Counted from the first letter of the stretch, positions 1-6,490 are shown. The stretch: 8,333 nt of DNA from Planctomycetota bacterium (GCA_029259975.1 JAJDEE010000019.1:1-8333), one strand, 5' to 3'. Numbers and translations are program-made. Notes: a model not told the origin generated them from the letters alone.

Positions 1-29
1 TTCACTTGAACTTGATCGCTAGTTGCCAT
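1..29 (-). CDS. 5' end of a divergent gene running off the left edge (partial)
   Basis: On the minus strand an ATG at 29-27 opens a frame reading M-A-T-S-D-Q-V-Q-V to the window edge. An AAGGAG Shine-Dalgarno (plus-strand CTCCTT, 36-41) lies six bases upstream, which is ideal spacing and as strong as the site of the histidine kinase gene. Only nine codons are visible, so nothing can be said about function. The case rests on start plus ribosome-binding site. The gene would be divergent from the two-component operon, sharing the 30-299 control region with it. Confidence 0.6.
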
Positions 30-125
30 CCCTGGCTCCTTGATTTATCCAGCTTCTCGCCGGAACGCCCTCCTGCCAGTCAAATACTGCTACCACTTCT
101 ACTATAAAACCGACTCACGCGCAAA

Positions 126-138
126 GTGCAGGCTGCAC
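126..138. repeat. GTGCAG-G-CTGCAC palindrome
   Basis: A perfect 6-bp inverted repeat with a one-base centre in the divergent intergenic region, about 30 bp upstream of the candidate -35 element of the kinase operon. Its size and position suit a dimeric regulator's operator, but no regulator can be named and a 13-bp palindrome can occur by chance. Confidence 0.35.
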
Positions 139-166
139 CCCTTTGGGATTTCGGGCAAGATTGTTC

Positions 167-196
167 TTGTCAAATTTACAATTTATCGAGTACACT
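167..196 (+). promoter_or_regulatory. candidate sigma-70-type promoter of the two-component operon
   Basis: TTGTCA (167-172; five of six matches to TTGACA) and TACACT (191-196; four of six to TATAAT) are separated by 18 bp. This would start transcription near 203 and give a leader of about 97 bases that begins just before the 208-233 hairpin. The -10 element is weak and planctomycete promoters are poorly characterised. Confidence 0.3.
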
Positions 197-207
197 TCCT
201 TCCCCGT

Positions 208-233
208 CAGACTTCAGGACGAAGTCTGCTTTT
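208..233 (+). promoter_or_regulatory. leader hairpin with T run upstream of the kinase gene (attenuator-like)
   Basis: CAGACTTC (208-215), a five-base loop AGGAC, and GAAGTCTG (221-228) form a perfect 8-bp stem, followed by C and four T (230-233). On the plus strand this resembles a short intrinsic terminator, but the neighbouring upstream gene appears to run the other way, so there is no upstream transcript to end. It may instead be an attenuator or stabilising structure in the operon leader. The T run is short. Confidence 0.35.
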
Positions 234-235
234 GC

Positions 236-265
236 TCAGCATTGCTGAATCGTCACATTGCTGAA
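236..265 (+). repeat. direct repeat CATTGCTGAA x2 with overlapping small palindrome
   Basis: CATTGCTGAA occurs at 240-249 and again at 256-265 (16-bp offset). The first copy overlaps the inverted repeat TCAGC-ATT-GCTGA (236-248). The repeats end 34 bp before the kinase start. They could be a regulator-binding site or a leader structure; no binding protein is recognised. Confidence 0.35.
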
Positions 266-299
266 CTAATATGGCATTGGCACGACAAGGAGGTCGTCG

Positions 300-1952
300 G
301 TGCTCGCTCATTGGCCCATACGCACGAAACTCAAGCTCGGTCTCGGGCTGTTGCTGGTGACGGTGCTCGCGCTGTTTAGTAGCGCGTACTACGGGCTGTA
401 TGCGTATCGAGGTCTCGTCAAGGGACTGAGCGCGCGTTCTGCTGAATTGCCGCTTGCTGGTCAGGTGAGCCAAAAGCTTGTAGACCTGCGCGATATTCTG
501 CGACAGGCGAACGAACGTGTTGAATTGGCGGGCAAGGCACAATCGTTGGGCAGTGTTGCAGAAGATGAGGTAAGCAGTGAACTTTATTTTTCACACTGGG
601 ATGCGGCCGTACTGAATGAAGAATACCAGATGCACTTGGGCGAGTTCAAAGATGCACTGAATCGCTACCGTCGGCAGCTCGATCGCAATGGCAAGTCTGA
701 TACGCTGCGGCTCGGAGATGATTCGCAAGAACGCGAAACGTTGAAGCAGATCGACGAAGTGCTTCTGTCAGCCCTGGCAACAGATATCGAAGAAGACTGG
801 TTGCTAGATTCGACTCGTATTGGCGAGCTGAGCCATGAAGCCGAGCAACTGAGGCATCTGGTCGCCGCTTTACCGAGTCATCTGCATAAGCAATTCCAGG
901 AGTTTGCCAACGACGTACAGGCCAAGTATCGCACAGCCATAGCCGTGGCGTGGGTCAACGCAGCATTGGCTCTTATTTTGCTAGTGACCTCGATTCGGCT
1001 GTTTTATAAGTGGTTTGCTGATCCTCTTCAAACTTTAGTGCAAGGTTCGCGAGAAGTTGCGAAGGGGAAATACAACCATCGCATTCATCTCAACACGCAC
1101 GACGAAATGAGCGAATTGGCTGATGCACTGAACGATATGACAGCACAGTTTCAACAAACTCGCGACGATCTTGACGGACAGGTGCGCGAGCGCACTAAGC
1201 AGGTCGTTCGTAGCGAGCAGCTGGCAAGTGTTGGATTCTTGGCGGCTGGCGTGTCGCACGAAATTAACAACCCGTTGGCGTCGATTGCGCTTTGTAGCGA
1301 ATCGTTAGAAAGTCGCCTGGCCGAATTGTTTGTCGAGGTCGAAGAAGCGCAGTCCGACGACGTACAAGTGGTACATGACTACTTGCAGATGATTCAGCGT
1401 GAGGCGTTTCGTTGTAAGCAGATCACCGAAAAGCTGCTTGATTTCGCAAGGATGGGCGACTCGCAACGGCATAACACCGACCTGCGCGACTTGGTTGAGA
1501 ACGTCATCGAGATGGTTCAGCATCTGGGTAAGTATCACGATAAAAGCATTGAGCTAGTTCCTGGCGACCCGGTGATTGTTCAAGTCAACGCTCAAGAGAT
1601 TAAACAAGTTGCGCTCAACTTAATCACGAACGGTCTGGAAAGCCTCGACGCGGGCGGCAAGGTTTGCGTTTCTATCGAGCGGTCAGGTGACCAAGCCCAG
1701 TTGATCGTCGAAGATAATGGTTGCGGAATGGATGACGAAGTGCGTGAGCACTTGTTCGAGCCTTTTTATACGCGTCGACATACTGGCCAAGGAACCGGCC
1801 TTGGGCTTTCGATCACCTATCGCATTGTTGAAGATCATAACGGCCACATTGATGTATCCAGTGGGGGCGTCGGTTGCGGATCGCGTTTTGTCGTGATATT
1901 GCCGGCCCACCCTTTGAGCAAGGAGAGACACCATCGCTACCAAGCAGCCTAA
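300..1952 (+). CDS. membrane sensor histidine kinase of a two-component system
   Basis: A 550-residue kinase expected to autophosphorylate on histidine and pass the phosphate to the response regulator encoded next door. The N-terminus has a membrane segment (about 12-34), then an extracytoplasmic sensor region of about 175 residues that I do not recognise and a second membrane segment (about 213-235). HAMP (about 236-290) and a short coiled linker follow. The H-box GVSHEINNP puts the phospho-accepting histidine at 320. The ATPase has N-box N440/N444, G1 DNGCGM (472-477), F-box LFEPFYTRR and G2 GQGTGLGLS (496-504). All catalytic motifs are intact. The GTG start at 300 is chosen because AAGGAGGT (287-294) sits five bases upstream. 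The kinase resembles NtrB/AtoS/ZraS-type partners of sigma-54 activators. The signal sensed is unknown. Confidence 0.95.
   Translation: MLAHWPIRTKLKLGLGLLLVTVLALFSSAYYGLYAYRGLVKGLSARSAELPLAGQVSQKLVDLRDILRQANERVELAGKAQSLGSVAEDEVSSELYFSHWDAAVLNEEYQMHLGEFKDALNRYRRQLDRNGKSDTLRLGDDSQERETLKQIDEVLLSALATDIEEDWLLDSTRIGELSHEAEQLRHLVAALPSHLHKQFQEFANDVQAKYRTAIAVAWVNAALALILLVTSIRLFYKWFADPLQTLVQGSREVAKGKYNHRIHLNTHDEMSELADALNDMTAQFQQTRDDLDGQVRERTKQVVRSEQLASVGFLAAGVSHEINNPLASIALCSESLESRLAELFVEVEEAQSDDVQVVHDYLQMIQREAFRCKQITEKLLDFARMGDSQRHNTDLRDLVENVIEMVQHLGKYHDKSIELVPGDPVIVQVNAQEIKQVALNLITNGLESLDAGGKVCVSIERSGDQAQLIVEDNGCGMDDEVREHLFEPFYTRRHTGQGTGLGLSITYRIVEDHNGHIDVSSGGVGCGSRFVVILPAHPLSKERHHRYQAA
1920..1935 (+). 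promoter_or_regulatory. Shine-Dalgarno pointing to an ATC start for the response regulator
   Basis: AAGGAG (1920-1925) is followed after seven bases by ATC at 1933-1935, in frame with the response regulator and downstream of the frame's last stop (TGA 1915-1917). Starting here would add ten residues, M-A-T-K-Q-P-N-G-Q-G, and overlap the kinase stop by 20 bp. The conventional candidate, TTG at 1963, has only an AAGGA directly abutting it, too close to serve. ATC is a very rare initiator, though ATT is known for infC; a sequence error or recent ATG-to-ATC change is also possible. Confidence 0.5.
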
Positions 1953-1962
1953 CGGTCAAGGA

Positions 1963-3309
1963 TTGACCTTACTATTTGCCGACGACGAACGTTCGCTTCA
2001 AGAGTTGATGAGGCTCGAACTGCCTCGGCTCGGACACACGGTCACGGTTTGCCCCGACGGACTAACCGCCATCGCGGCGCTCGATAAAAACACGTACGAC
2101 TGCATCATCGTCGATCTTGATATGCCAGGCAAAGATGGCATCAGCGTCATTGCCCATTGCAAAGAAATTTCGCCCGAGACCGAGGCGGTAGTGCTGACCG
2201 GCAAGTCGACAACCGAGACCGCCATTGCCGCGCTACGGCATGGCGCGTTTGACTACCTGACCAAGCCCTGCAAGTTGATCGAAATCCAAGCCTTGCTTAA
2301 CCGTGTTACCGAGAAACGGCAGCTACAGCAAAAGTATCGCGCGCTGCAGCATCAAGTGCTGCGATTGGAAGGGGCACCCCAACTTATCGGCAAAACGCCA
2401 GGGATGCAAAAAGTCAAAGTGCTGATCGAAAAAGTGGCTCCGACCAGTTCGACCGTACTCATCTTAGGCGAGACAGGCACCGGCAAAGAGTTGGTCGCAC
2501 GTGCTTTGCACGACAATAGTCCGCGCGCTGAGAATCCGTTTGTCGCGATCAACTGTGGGGCGTTGCCCGAAACACTGATCGAGAGCGAATTGTTCGGCCA
2601 CCGCAAAGGCGCCTTTACTGGCGCCGACGATCATCGGACAGGCTTGTTCGAGGTGGCCCATGGCGGCACGATATTTCTGGACGAGATCGGCGAACTGCCG
2701 AAGTCGATGCAGGCGAAGTTGCTGCGCGTGCTCGAAAGTGGCGAGATACGCCGCGTTGGCGAGAACAAATCGGTTACCGTGGATGTGCGCGTCGTTTGCG
2801 CAACGCATCGCGATCTGCAAGCGATGGTTGCCGAGGAAGAATTCCGCGAAGACTTGATGTATCGCATCAACACTTTCGAGATTAACTTGCCGCCACTACG
2901 CGAACGGATTGACGATGTGCCTGAGCTAGCGTTGCATCTTCTGGCACGTCACCGCCGTGGAGGCAAAGCAGAGCTTGCCGCGGATACCATCGAAGCGCTG
3001 CGTGGCCACATTTGGCCTGGCAATGTGCGTGAGTTGGCCAACGTGATCGAACACGCAACGATTCTTTGCGACGAAGGCCCCATCCATCGCGAACACTTAC
3101 CGCAACATTTTGACAGTCGCCAACTCCAAGGCGCCGCCAAACAACGACGCGGCATAATGACGCTACGGGAAATGGAAATGGAAGCCATCATCGAAGCTCT
3201 CGAGCGCAACGATGGCAGCAAACCCAAAGCGGCTGGGCAACTGGGTGTGAGTCTCAAGACGCTGTACAATAAGCTGAATTCAGCCAGCGAGCTGGAAAAG
3301 TCGGCGTAG
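1963..3309 (+). CDS. NtrC-family sigma-54-dependent response regulator
   Basis: A 448-residue transcription activator, partner of the upstream kinase. The receiver domain (about 1-115) has the acidic pocket D7/D8, phospho-acceptor D51 in VDLDMPG, T79 and K101. The AAA+ domain (about 140-370) has Walker A GETGTGKE (169-176), the GAFTGA loop that contacts sigma-54 (216-221), Walker B GGTIFLDEIGE (234-244) and an arginine-rich REDLMYRIN segment. The C-terminal Fis-type helix-turn-helix (about 400-442) contains KAAGQLGVSLKTLYNKL. Every motif needed for ATP-driven opening of sigma-54 promoters is present. The gene follows the kinase by 10 bp, or overlaps it by 20 bp if the ATC at 1933 is the start. 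Residue numbers here assume the TTG at 1963. Its targets are unknown; I found no convincing -24/-12 sites in the intergenic regions inspected. Confidence 0.95.
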   Translation: MTLLFADDERSLQELMRLELPRLGHTVTVCPDGLTAIAALDKNTYDCIIVDLDMPGKDGISVIAHCKEISPETEAVVLTGKSTTETAIAALRHGAFDYLTKPCKLIEIQALLNRVTEKRQLQQKYRALQHQVLRLEGAPQLIGKTPGMQKVKVLIEKVAPTSSTVLILGETGTGKELVARALHDNSPRAENPFVAINCGALPETLIESELFGHRKGAFTGADDHRTGLFEVAHGGTIFLDEIGELPKSMQAKLLRVLESGEIRRVGENKSVTVDVRVVCATHRDLQAMVAEEEFREDLMYRINTFEINLPPLRERIDDVPELALHLLARHRRGGKAELAADTIEALRGHIWPGNVRELANVIEHATILCDEGPIHREHLPQHFDSRQLQGAAKQRRGIMTLREMEMEAIIEALERNDGSKPKAAGQLGVSLKTLYNKLNSASELEKSA

Positions 3310-3369
3310 GAAATAATTCACGCACAGGCGATAAGTCGTAAAAAGGAAGTGCAAGCTGTTGAGCTTCTT

Positions 3370-3392
3370 GGCTTGGCGCCTTTGCCAGAGCC
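3370..3392. terminator. possible hairpin between convergent genes
   Basis: GGCTTGGC (3370-3377) can pair with GCCAGAGCC (3384-3392), leaving a six-base loop, one G-T pair and one bulged A. It lies between the convergent response regulator and lexA genes, where a bidirectional terminator would be expected. There is no T run on either strand, so it is not a classical intrinsic terminator. Confidence 0.3.
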
Positions 3393-3406
3393 TCCAAACC
3401 CATAGG

Positions 3407-4003
3407 TCACATCTTCCGCACCACCCCCGTCACTACGCCCAGCACTTTGACATTGCGGCAATAGATGGGTTTCATCGTTGAGTTGGCTGGCTGCAGGCGG
3501 ACGCGGTTGGCTTCTGGGTACCAGTATTTGAGCGTGGCGTCGCCGTCGTCGGTTAGCGCGACGACGATGTCGCCTTTGTCGGCGGTGCGCGCCTTGCGAC
3601 AGATGACTAGGTCGCCGTCGGCGATCGCCGCTTCGATCATCGAATCGCCTTTGACCTTCAGCGCGAAGAGATTCTTTTTGCCGAACCAGTCTTCGAACTC
3701 AAAACGCTCGGCTTGCTCGATCGCCTCGGTCAGGCTACCGGCAGCGATTTGACCAACGAGTGGCAATCCTCGATCTTCTTGGGCGGCTTCGGTCAGTTGG
3801 ATCGCCCGCGACATGTTAGGCTCGCGCGTGATCAGGCCCTTTTTCTCGAGGGCTTTGAGATGGCACATCACGCCGTTGGGCGACTTGATGTTGAAGTTCT
3901 CACCGATTTCTCGCACCGTCGGACCGTAGCCACGACCGGTGATTTTGCCGCGAATAAAGTCGAAAACCTCGCGCTGTCGCTTGGTCAGTTGATCGAAACT
4001 CAT
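3407..4003 (-). CDS. lexA: LexA repressor of the SOS response
   Basis: A 198-residue repressor-protease that holds SOS genes off until RecA filaments stimulate its self-cleavage. The N-terminal winged helix-turn-helix (about 1-70) reads LTKRQREVFDFI, then a recognition helix around SPNGVMCHLKALEKKG. The cleavage pair is A88-G89 in GQIAAGSL. The catalytic Ser/Lys dyad is S121 (KGDSMIEAAI) and K159 (DGDATLKYWY). Length and spacing match E. coli LexA (A84-G85, S119, K156). The recognition helix NGVMCH differs from the E. coli NAAEEH, so the operator is probably not the CTGT-N8-ACAG box. AAGGA (plus-strand TCCTT, 4011-4015) lies seven bases before the ATG. The gene is convergent with the response regulator and divergent from the protease operon, so it may autoregulate and control the latter through the shared region. 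Confidence 0.96.
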   Translation of the reverse strand: MSFDQLTKRQREVFDFIRGKITGRGYGPTVREIGENFNIKSPNGVMCHLKALEKKGLITREPNMSRAIQLTEAAQEDRGLPLVGQIAAGSLTEAIEQAERFEFEDWFGKKNLFALKVKGDSMIEAAIADGDLVICRKARTADKGDIVVALTDDGDATLKYWYPEANRVRLQPANSTMKPIYCRNVKVLGVVTGVVRKM

Positions 4004-4294
4004 GGAAGATTCCTTCGGAATTAGTGGCGTATCGTGCCGGAAATCGTTGTTTTTCAGGCCTTGCTTGGTGCTCTCATGCTAGCTGGACTACTTGAGGATA
4101 ATATACGGACGTACAGATGGCAAGTGCATTTGTACAGTAGTGCCTTTTTTGAATGGAATTGGCTGCTGCGGGACTGGCAAGTTGCCTACAGGGCGGTGGC
4201 GGGCAAGAATGGTACACAAAGCGACCCAGAGCTGGTTGCCGTCCGTAGAGACTGCTGTTTTGGAATGAGAGCACTTTTGAGCGTACTTGCACCA
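4004..4294. other. divergent lexA / protease control region
   Basis: About 290 bp lie between the lexA start and the chosen protease start. A GTG-initiated frame from 4034 runs through it into the protease gene, but the added N-terminal stretch would bury the signal peptide and looks non-coding. Visible elements are the lexA ribosome-binding site (4011-4015), an AT-rich GGATAATATAC (4096-4106), two GTAC-type half-palindromes (4103-4135), a T6 run (4145-4150) and a small palindrome GGCAA-G-TTGCC (4176-4186). Confidence 0.5.
4103..4135. promoter_or_regulatory. lexA: candidate LexA operator: two degenerate GTAC-N4-GTAC sites
   Basis: ATAC-GGAC-GTAC (4103-4114) and GTGC-ATTT-GTAC (4124-4135) are offset by 21 bp, two helical turns. 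Each contains one intact GTAC and one diverged half. A shared GTACAG is repeated at 4111-4116 and 4132-4137. The layout recalls the cyanobacterial-type LexA box (GTAC-N4-GTTC) more than the E. coli or Bacillus boxes. The sites lie about 100-130 bp upstream of lexA and 160 bp or more upstream of the protease. The assignment to LexA is inference from position. Confidence 0.35.
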
Positions 4295-5362
4295 ATGATT
4301 TACCGCCGAATGAGAGTGTTGTTCCTGTGCGCGATCGGCATTTGTTCGATGAATGCTTGGGTTTGTGCCGCCGATCCGATCGTGCTGCCCGCTCAGGTTG
4401 AAAAGGTGGTGGAACAGCGCTATCCGCGCAATGTCGAGCAACTTCGTTTGATTCAACAACAAGTGCAGCAAGTGGCAAAGTTGGCGAGGCCAGCGACGGT
4501 CGGTGTGCTGGTGGGGCAGGGTGCCGGCAGCGGTGTGATTGTCAGTGCCGACGGGCTGGTGCTGACGGCGGGTCATGTGATTGGCAAAGCGAATCGTCGG
4601 GCGACCCTGTTGCTGCCAGACGGACGGCGGCTTCGCGGACGGACGTTGGGTGCCAACCATGAGATCGATGCCGGCATGGTGCAAATCGAGAATCCGCCCG
4701 CCGATTTGCCGTTCTTGCCGATTGCACCGATGCTGCCAAAAATAGGCGAGTGGGTTGTTACCACTGGGCAGCCCGGTGGAACGTTGGATGATCGCGCGCC
4801 CCCGCTGCGATTGGGGAGAGTTTTGGGAGTCGACGACGATTGGGTCTGCACCGATTGCACCTTGGTCGGGGGCGATTCGGGAGGGCCGCTGGTCAACCTG
4901 CGTGGCGAAGTCATGGCAGTTCACTCCAGTATCGGTCCCGATATCGTCTACAACTTTCATGTTCCGGTTGTCGAAATACAAAAGGGCTGGCAACGCTTGC
5001 TGGCCGGAGAAGTCTGGGGAGGCAGTGACGAAACGTTGGTCAGCACGACGATGCGACCCATCATTGGTGTCGCCGGACGTGAGGAGAATGGCCAATGTCT
5101 GATTTCGCATGTTTTCCCCAGCTTGCCTGCCGACGAAGCGGGGATGCGCTCGGGCGATGTCGTGCAGTCGGTGGACGGCGACAACGTGACCAGCTTCGAC
5201 GAACTCTCTGCAAAAGTTCTTGAGAAGCAACCTGGGCAAACGATGCGTTTGCAAATCGGCCGCAGCGGCGCGACGATTGAGGTCGACGTGGTGATCGCTG
5301 GCATTCGACGCCCCGTTCCACGTGGCGACCGAGCTGAGTCCGAATCGCGGGAGAGACCATGA
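4295..5362 (+). CDS. exported trypsin-like (S1C) serine protease with C-terminal PDZ domain
   Basis: An HtrA/Deg-like protease expected to act outside the cytoplasmic membrane. From the ATG at 4295 it has 355 residues: signal peptide MIYRRMRVLFLCAIG... ending near VCA-AD, a trypsin-like domain, and a PDZ domain (about 254-345). The triad is intact: H94 in LTAGHVIG, D125 in HEIDAGMVQI, S195 in VGGDSGGPL. C186 and C189 (CTDC, just before the serine loop) form a CxxC pair. The start is uncertain: ATG 4265 and ATG 4310 are in frame and none has a Shine-Dalgarno; 4295 gives the best charged signal-peptide n-region. GTG 4034 is possible but unlikely. The stop overlaps the next start (ATGA, 5359-5362), indicating translational coupling. 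No gene symbol is given because degP/degQ orthology cannot be shown. Confidence 0.88.
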   Translation: MIYRRMRVLFLCAIGICSMNAWVCAADPIVLPAQVEKVVEQRYPRNVEQLRLIQQQVQQVAKLARPATVGVLVGQGAGSGVIVSADGLVLTAGHVIGKANRRATLLLPDGRRLRGRTLGANHEIDAGMVQIENPPADLPFLPIAPMLPKIGEWVVTTGQPGGTLDDRAPPLRLGRVLGVDDDWVCTDCTLVGGDSGGPLVNLRGEVMAVHSSIGPDIVYNFHVPVVEIQKGWQRLLAGEVWGGSDETLVSTTMRPIIGVAGREENGQCLISHVFPSLPADEAGMRSGDVVQSVDGDNVTSFDELSAKVLEKQPGQTMRLQIGRSGATIEVDVVIAGIRRPVPRGDRAESESRERP

Positions 5363-6480
5363 GGGTAGTAAAAATATTGAAACACGACGAAACCAAGAAA
5401 CGAGGGGTGTTGCCTGTTTTTCGCTCGCGTTGTTTCGTCGTTCCGTTGTGGTTCGTCTCTTGGATAGTTCTCGTGGCAATCTCAGTACCTATTGCCGCAC
5501 AAGAAACTGGTCCGCTACGGGAGTGGGAGAAACTTGCCGATTCGCGACCCTTTCCGACGGAGCGGATTACCATTCCCAAATGGCGTCTGACCAGCGGTCC
5601 TCATGTGCGGTCAGCGTTTCGAGATGTGATCGCCGAGACGCGGCGAGCCACAGTGCGCGTGCGTACCGACGGTCGCGATACGGCGCTGGGCGGAATCGTC
5701 GGCGCTGATGGGTTGATACTTACCAAAGCGAGTCGGCTGCCTGGGGCGATCACTTGCCGTCTGGCCGATCAGCGAGAGTTCCAAGCGAAGATTGTCGGTG
5801 TCGACCGCGACTACGATCTGGCTTTGCTGAAGATCGACGCTCGGCAGCTGCCCATCTTGACACTGAAGAAATTGTCGCCGCCAGATGTCGGCGCATGGCT
5901 CGCGACCGTCGGCATGAAGCGCGGGCCAGAGGCGGTTGGAGTGATGAGCGTTGGGCCACGCGAGATCTGGCATCGGTCGGGCACTTTGGGTGTGGGTTTA
6001 GACGATCAAACTAGCCGCCCGATCATTGTGCGAGTTTTCCCCCACACAGGCGCTGAGGAGGCTGGCTTGCAGCGAGACGACTTGGTACTCAGTGTGAATA
6101 ACCAGCCGACACCAACGCGTGAAGAGTTTGTCCGTCGAGTTCGCGAGCATAGCCCAGGCGACCCTTTGAAATTGCAAGTGCGCCGCAACGGCGAGACGCT
6201 TGACATCGCGGCAATGCTTAAAGGTCGGCGACCTTGGCGGTTGCCGACACGCGAAGAATTTCAAAACCAGTTGGGTAGCGTTCTTAGCCAGCGTCGATTC
6301 GGTTTCCCGAGTGCCTTTCAGCACGACACGGTCATCAAACCCAGCGACTGCGGCGGTCCTGTGGTCGATCTCGACGGCCAAGTCGTTGGATTTAACCTCG
6401 CCCGCGCGGGGCGGACCGAGACGTATGCAGTTCCGGCGGACGTAGCGGTAGGTCTGATCGAAAGTATGAAGGCGCATTAG
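5359..6480 (+). CDS. exported protease-like protein lacking the triad, with PDZ domain nested in the trypsin fold
   Basis: A 373-residue relative of HtrA proteases that appears catalytically dead. A hydrophobic segment (about 25-47) suggests export. The first barrel (about 68-200) keeps D153 (DRDYDLALLKID), but the histidine position is S125 (LILTKASRL). A PDZ domain follows (about 208-287). Only after it comes the segment that normally precedes and contains the catalytic serine: FQHDTVIKPSDCGGPVVDL, with C331 at the serine position, then GQVVGFNLARAG. Asp to Cys spans 178 residues, against 70 from Asp to Ser in the neighbour, so about 100 residues are inserted. The gene starts inside the upstream stop with GGGAG (5349-5353) five bases before the ATG. 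It may scaffold or regulate the active partner, bind peptides, or be a cysteine-based enzyme; a scaffold or pseudoenzyme role is the more likely reading. Confidence 0.85.
   Translation: MRVVKILKHDETKKRGVLPVFRSRCFVVPLWFVSWIVLVAISVPIAAQETGPLREWEKLADSRPFPTERITIPKWRLTSGPHVRSAFRDVIAETRRATVRVRTDGRDTALGGIVGADGLILTKASRLPGAITCRLADQREFQAKIVGVDRDYDLALLKIDARQLPILTLKKLSPPDVGAWLATVGMKRGPEAVGVMSVGPREIWHRSGTLGVGLDDQTSRPIIVRVFPHTGAEEAGLQRDDLVLSVNNQPTPTREEFVRRVREHSPGDPLKLQVRRNGETLDIAAMLKGRRPWRLPTREEFQNQLGSVLSQRRFGFPSAFQHDTVIKPSDCGGPVVDLDGQVVGFNLARAGRTETYAVPADVAVGLIESMKAH
5384..5441. repeat. inverted repeat within the start of the nested-PDZ gene
   Basis: ACGACGAAAC (5384-5393) and GTTTCGTCGT (5432-5441) are perfect reverse complements, and the flanks GAAAC... 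and ...GTTCC continue the resemblance loosely. The repeat lies within codons 9-28 of the protein and encodes the polar N-terminus KHDETKKRG and the start of the hydrophobic segment. It resembles a degenerate palindromic element captured at a gene boundary. Copy number is unknown. Confidence 0.4.
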
Positions 6481-6490
6481 TCGGCAAGTT

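Larger units (their letters stand above)
30..299. other. divergent intergenic control region
   Basis: About 270 bp without a credible gene; the short frames here lack coding character and ribosome-binding sites. It holds the minus-strand Shine-Dalgarno (36-41), a 6+1+6 palindrome (126-138), a candidate promoter (167-196), a hairpin followed by four T (208-233), a 10-bp direct repeat (240-265), and the AAGGAGGT ribosome-binding site (287-294) five bases before the GTG start of the kinase gene. Confidence 0.6.

Noticed and set aside
40..379. Short plus-strand frames in the left intergenic region
   Set aside because: No ribosome-binding sites, no coding pattern, and they run into the kinase gene out of frame.
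4176..4186. GGCAA-G-TTGCC palindrome as a sigma-54 -24/-12 element
   Set aside because: The GG-to-GC spacing does not fit the required 10 bases in any register; it is only a small palindrome.
4034..4294. GTG-started N-terminal extension of the protease
   Set aside because: It would place about 87 residues ahead of a clear signal peptide, has no ribosome-binding site and overlaps the lexA promoter region.
4088..5479. Long minus-strand open frame (463 codons) opposite the proteases
   Set aside because: It mirrors the plus-strand protease genes, which carry clear catalytic and PDZ motifs. The minus-strand translation is His/Arg/Gln-rich with no recognisable domain.
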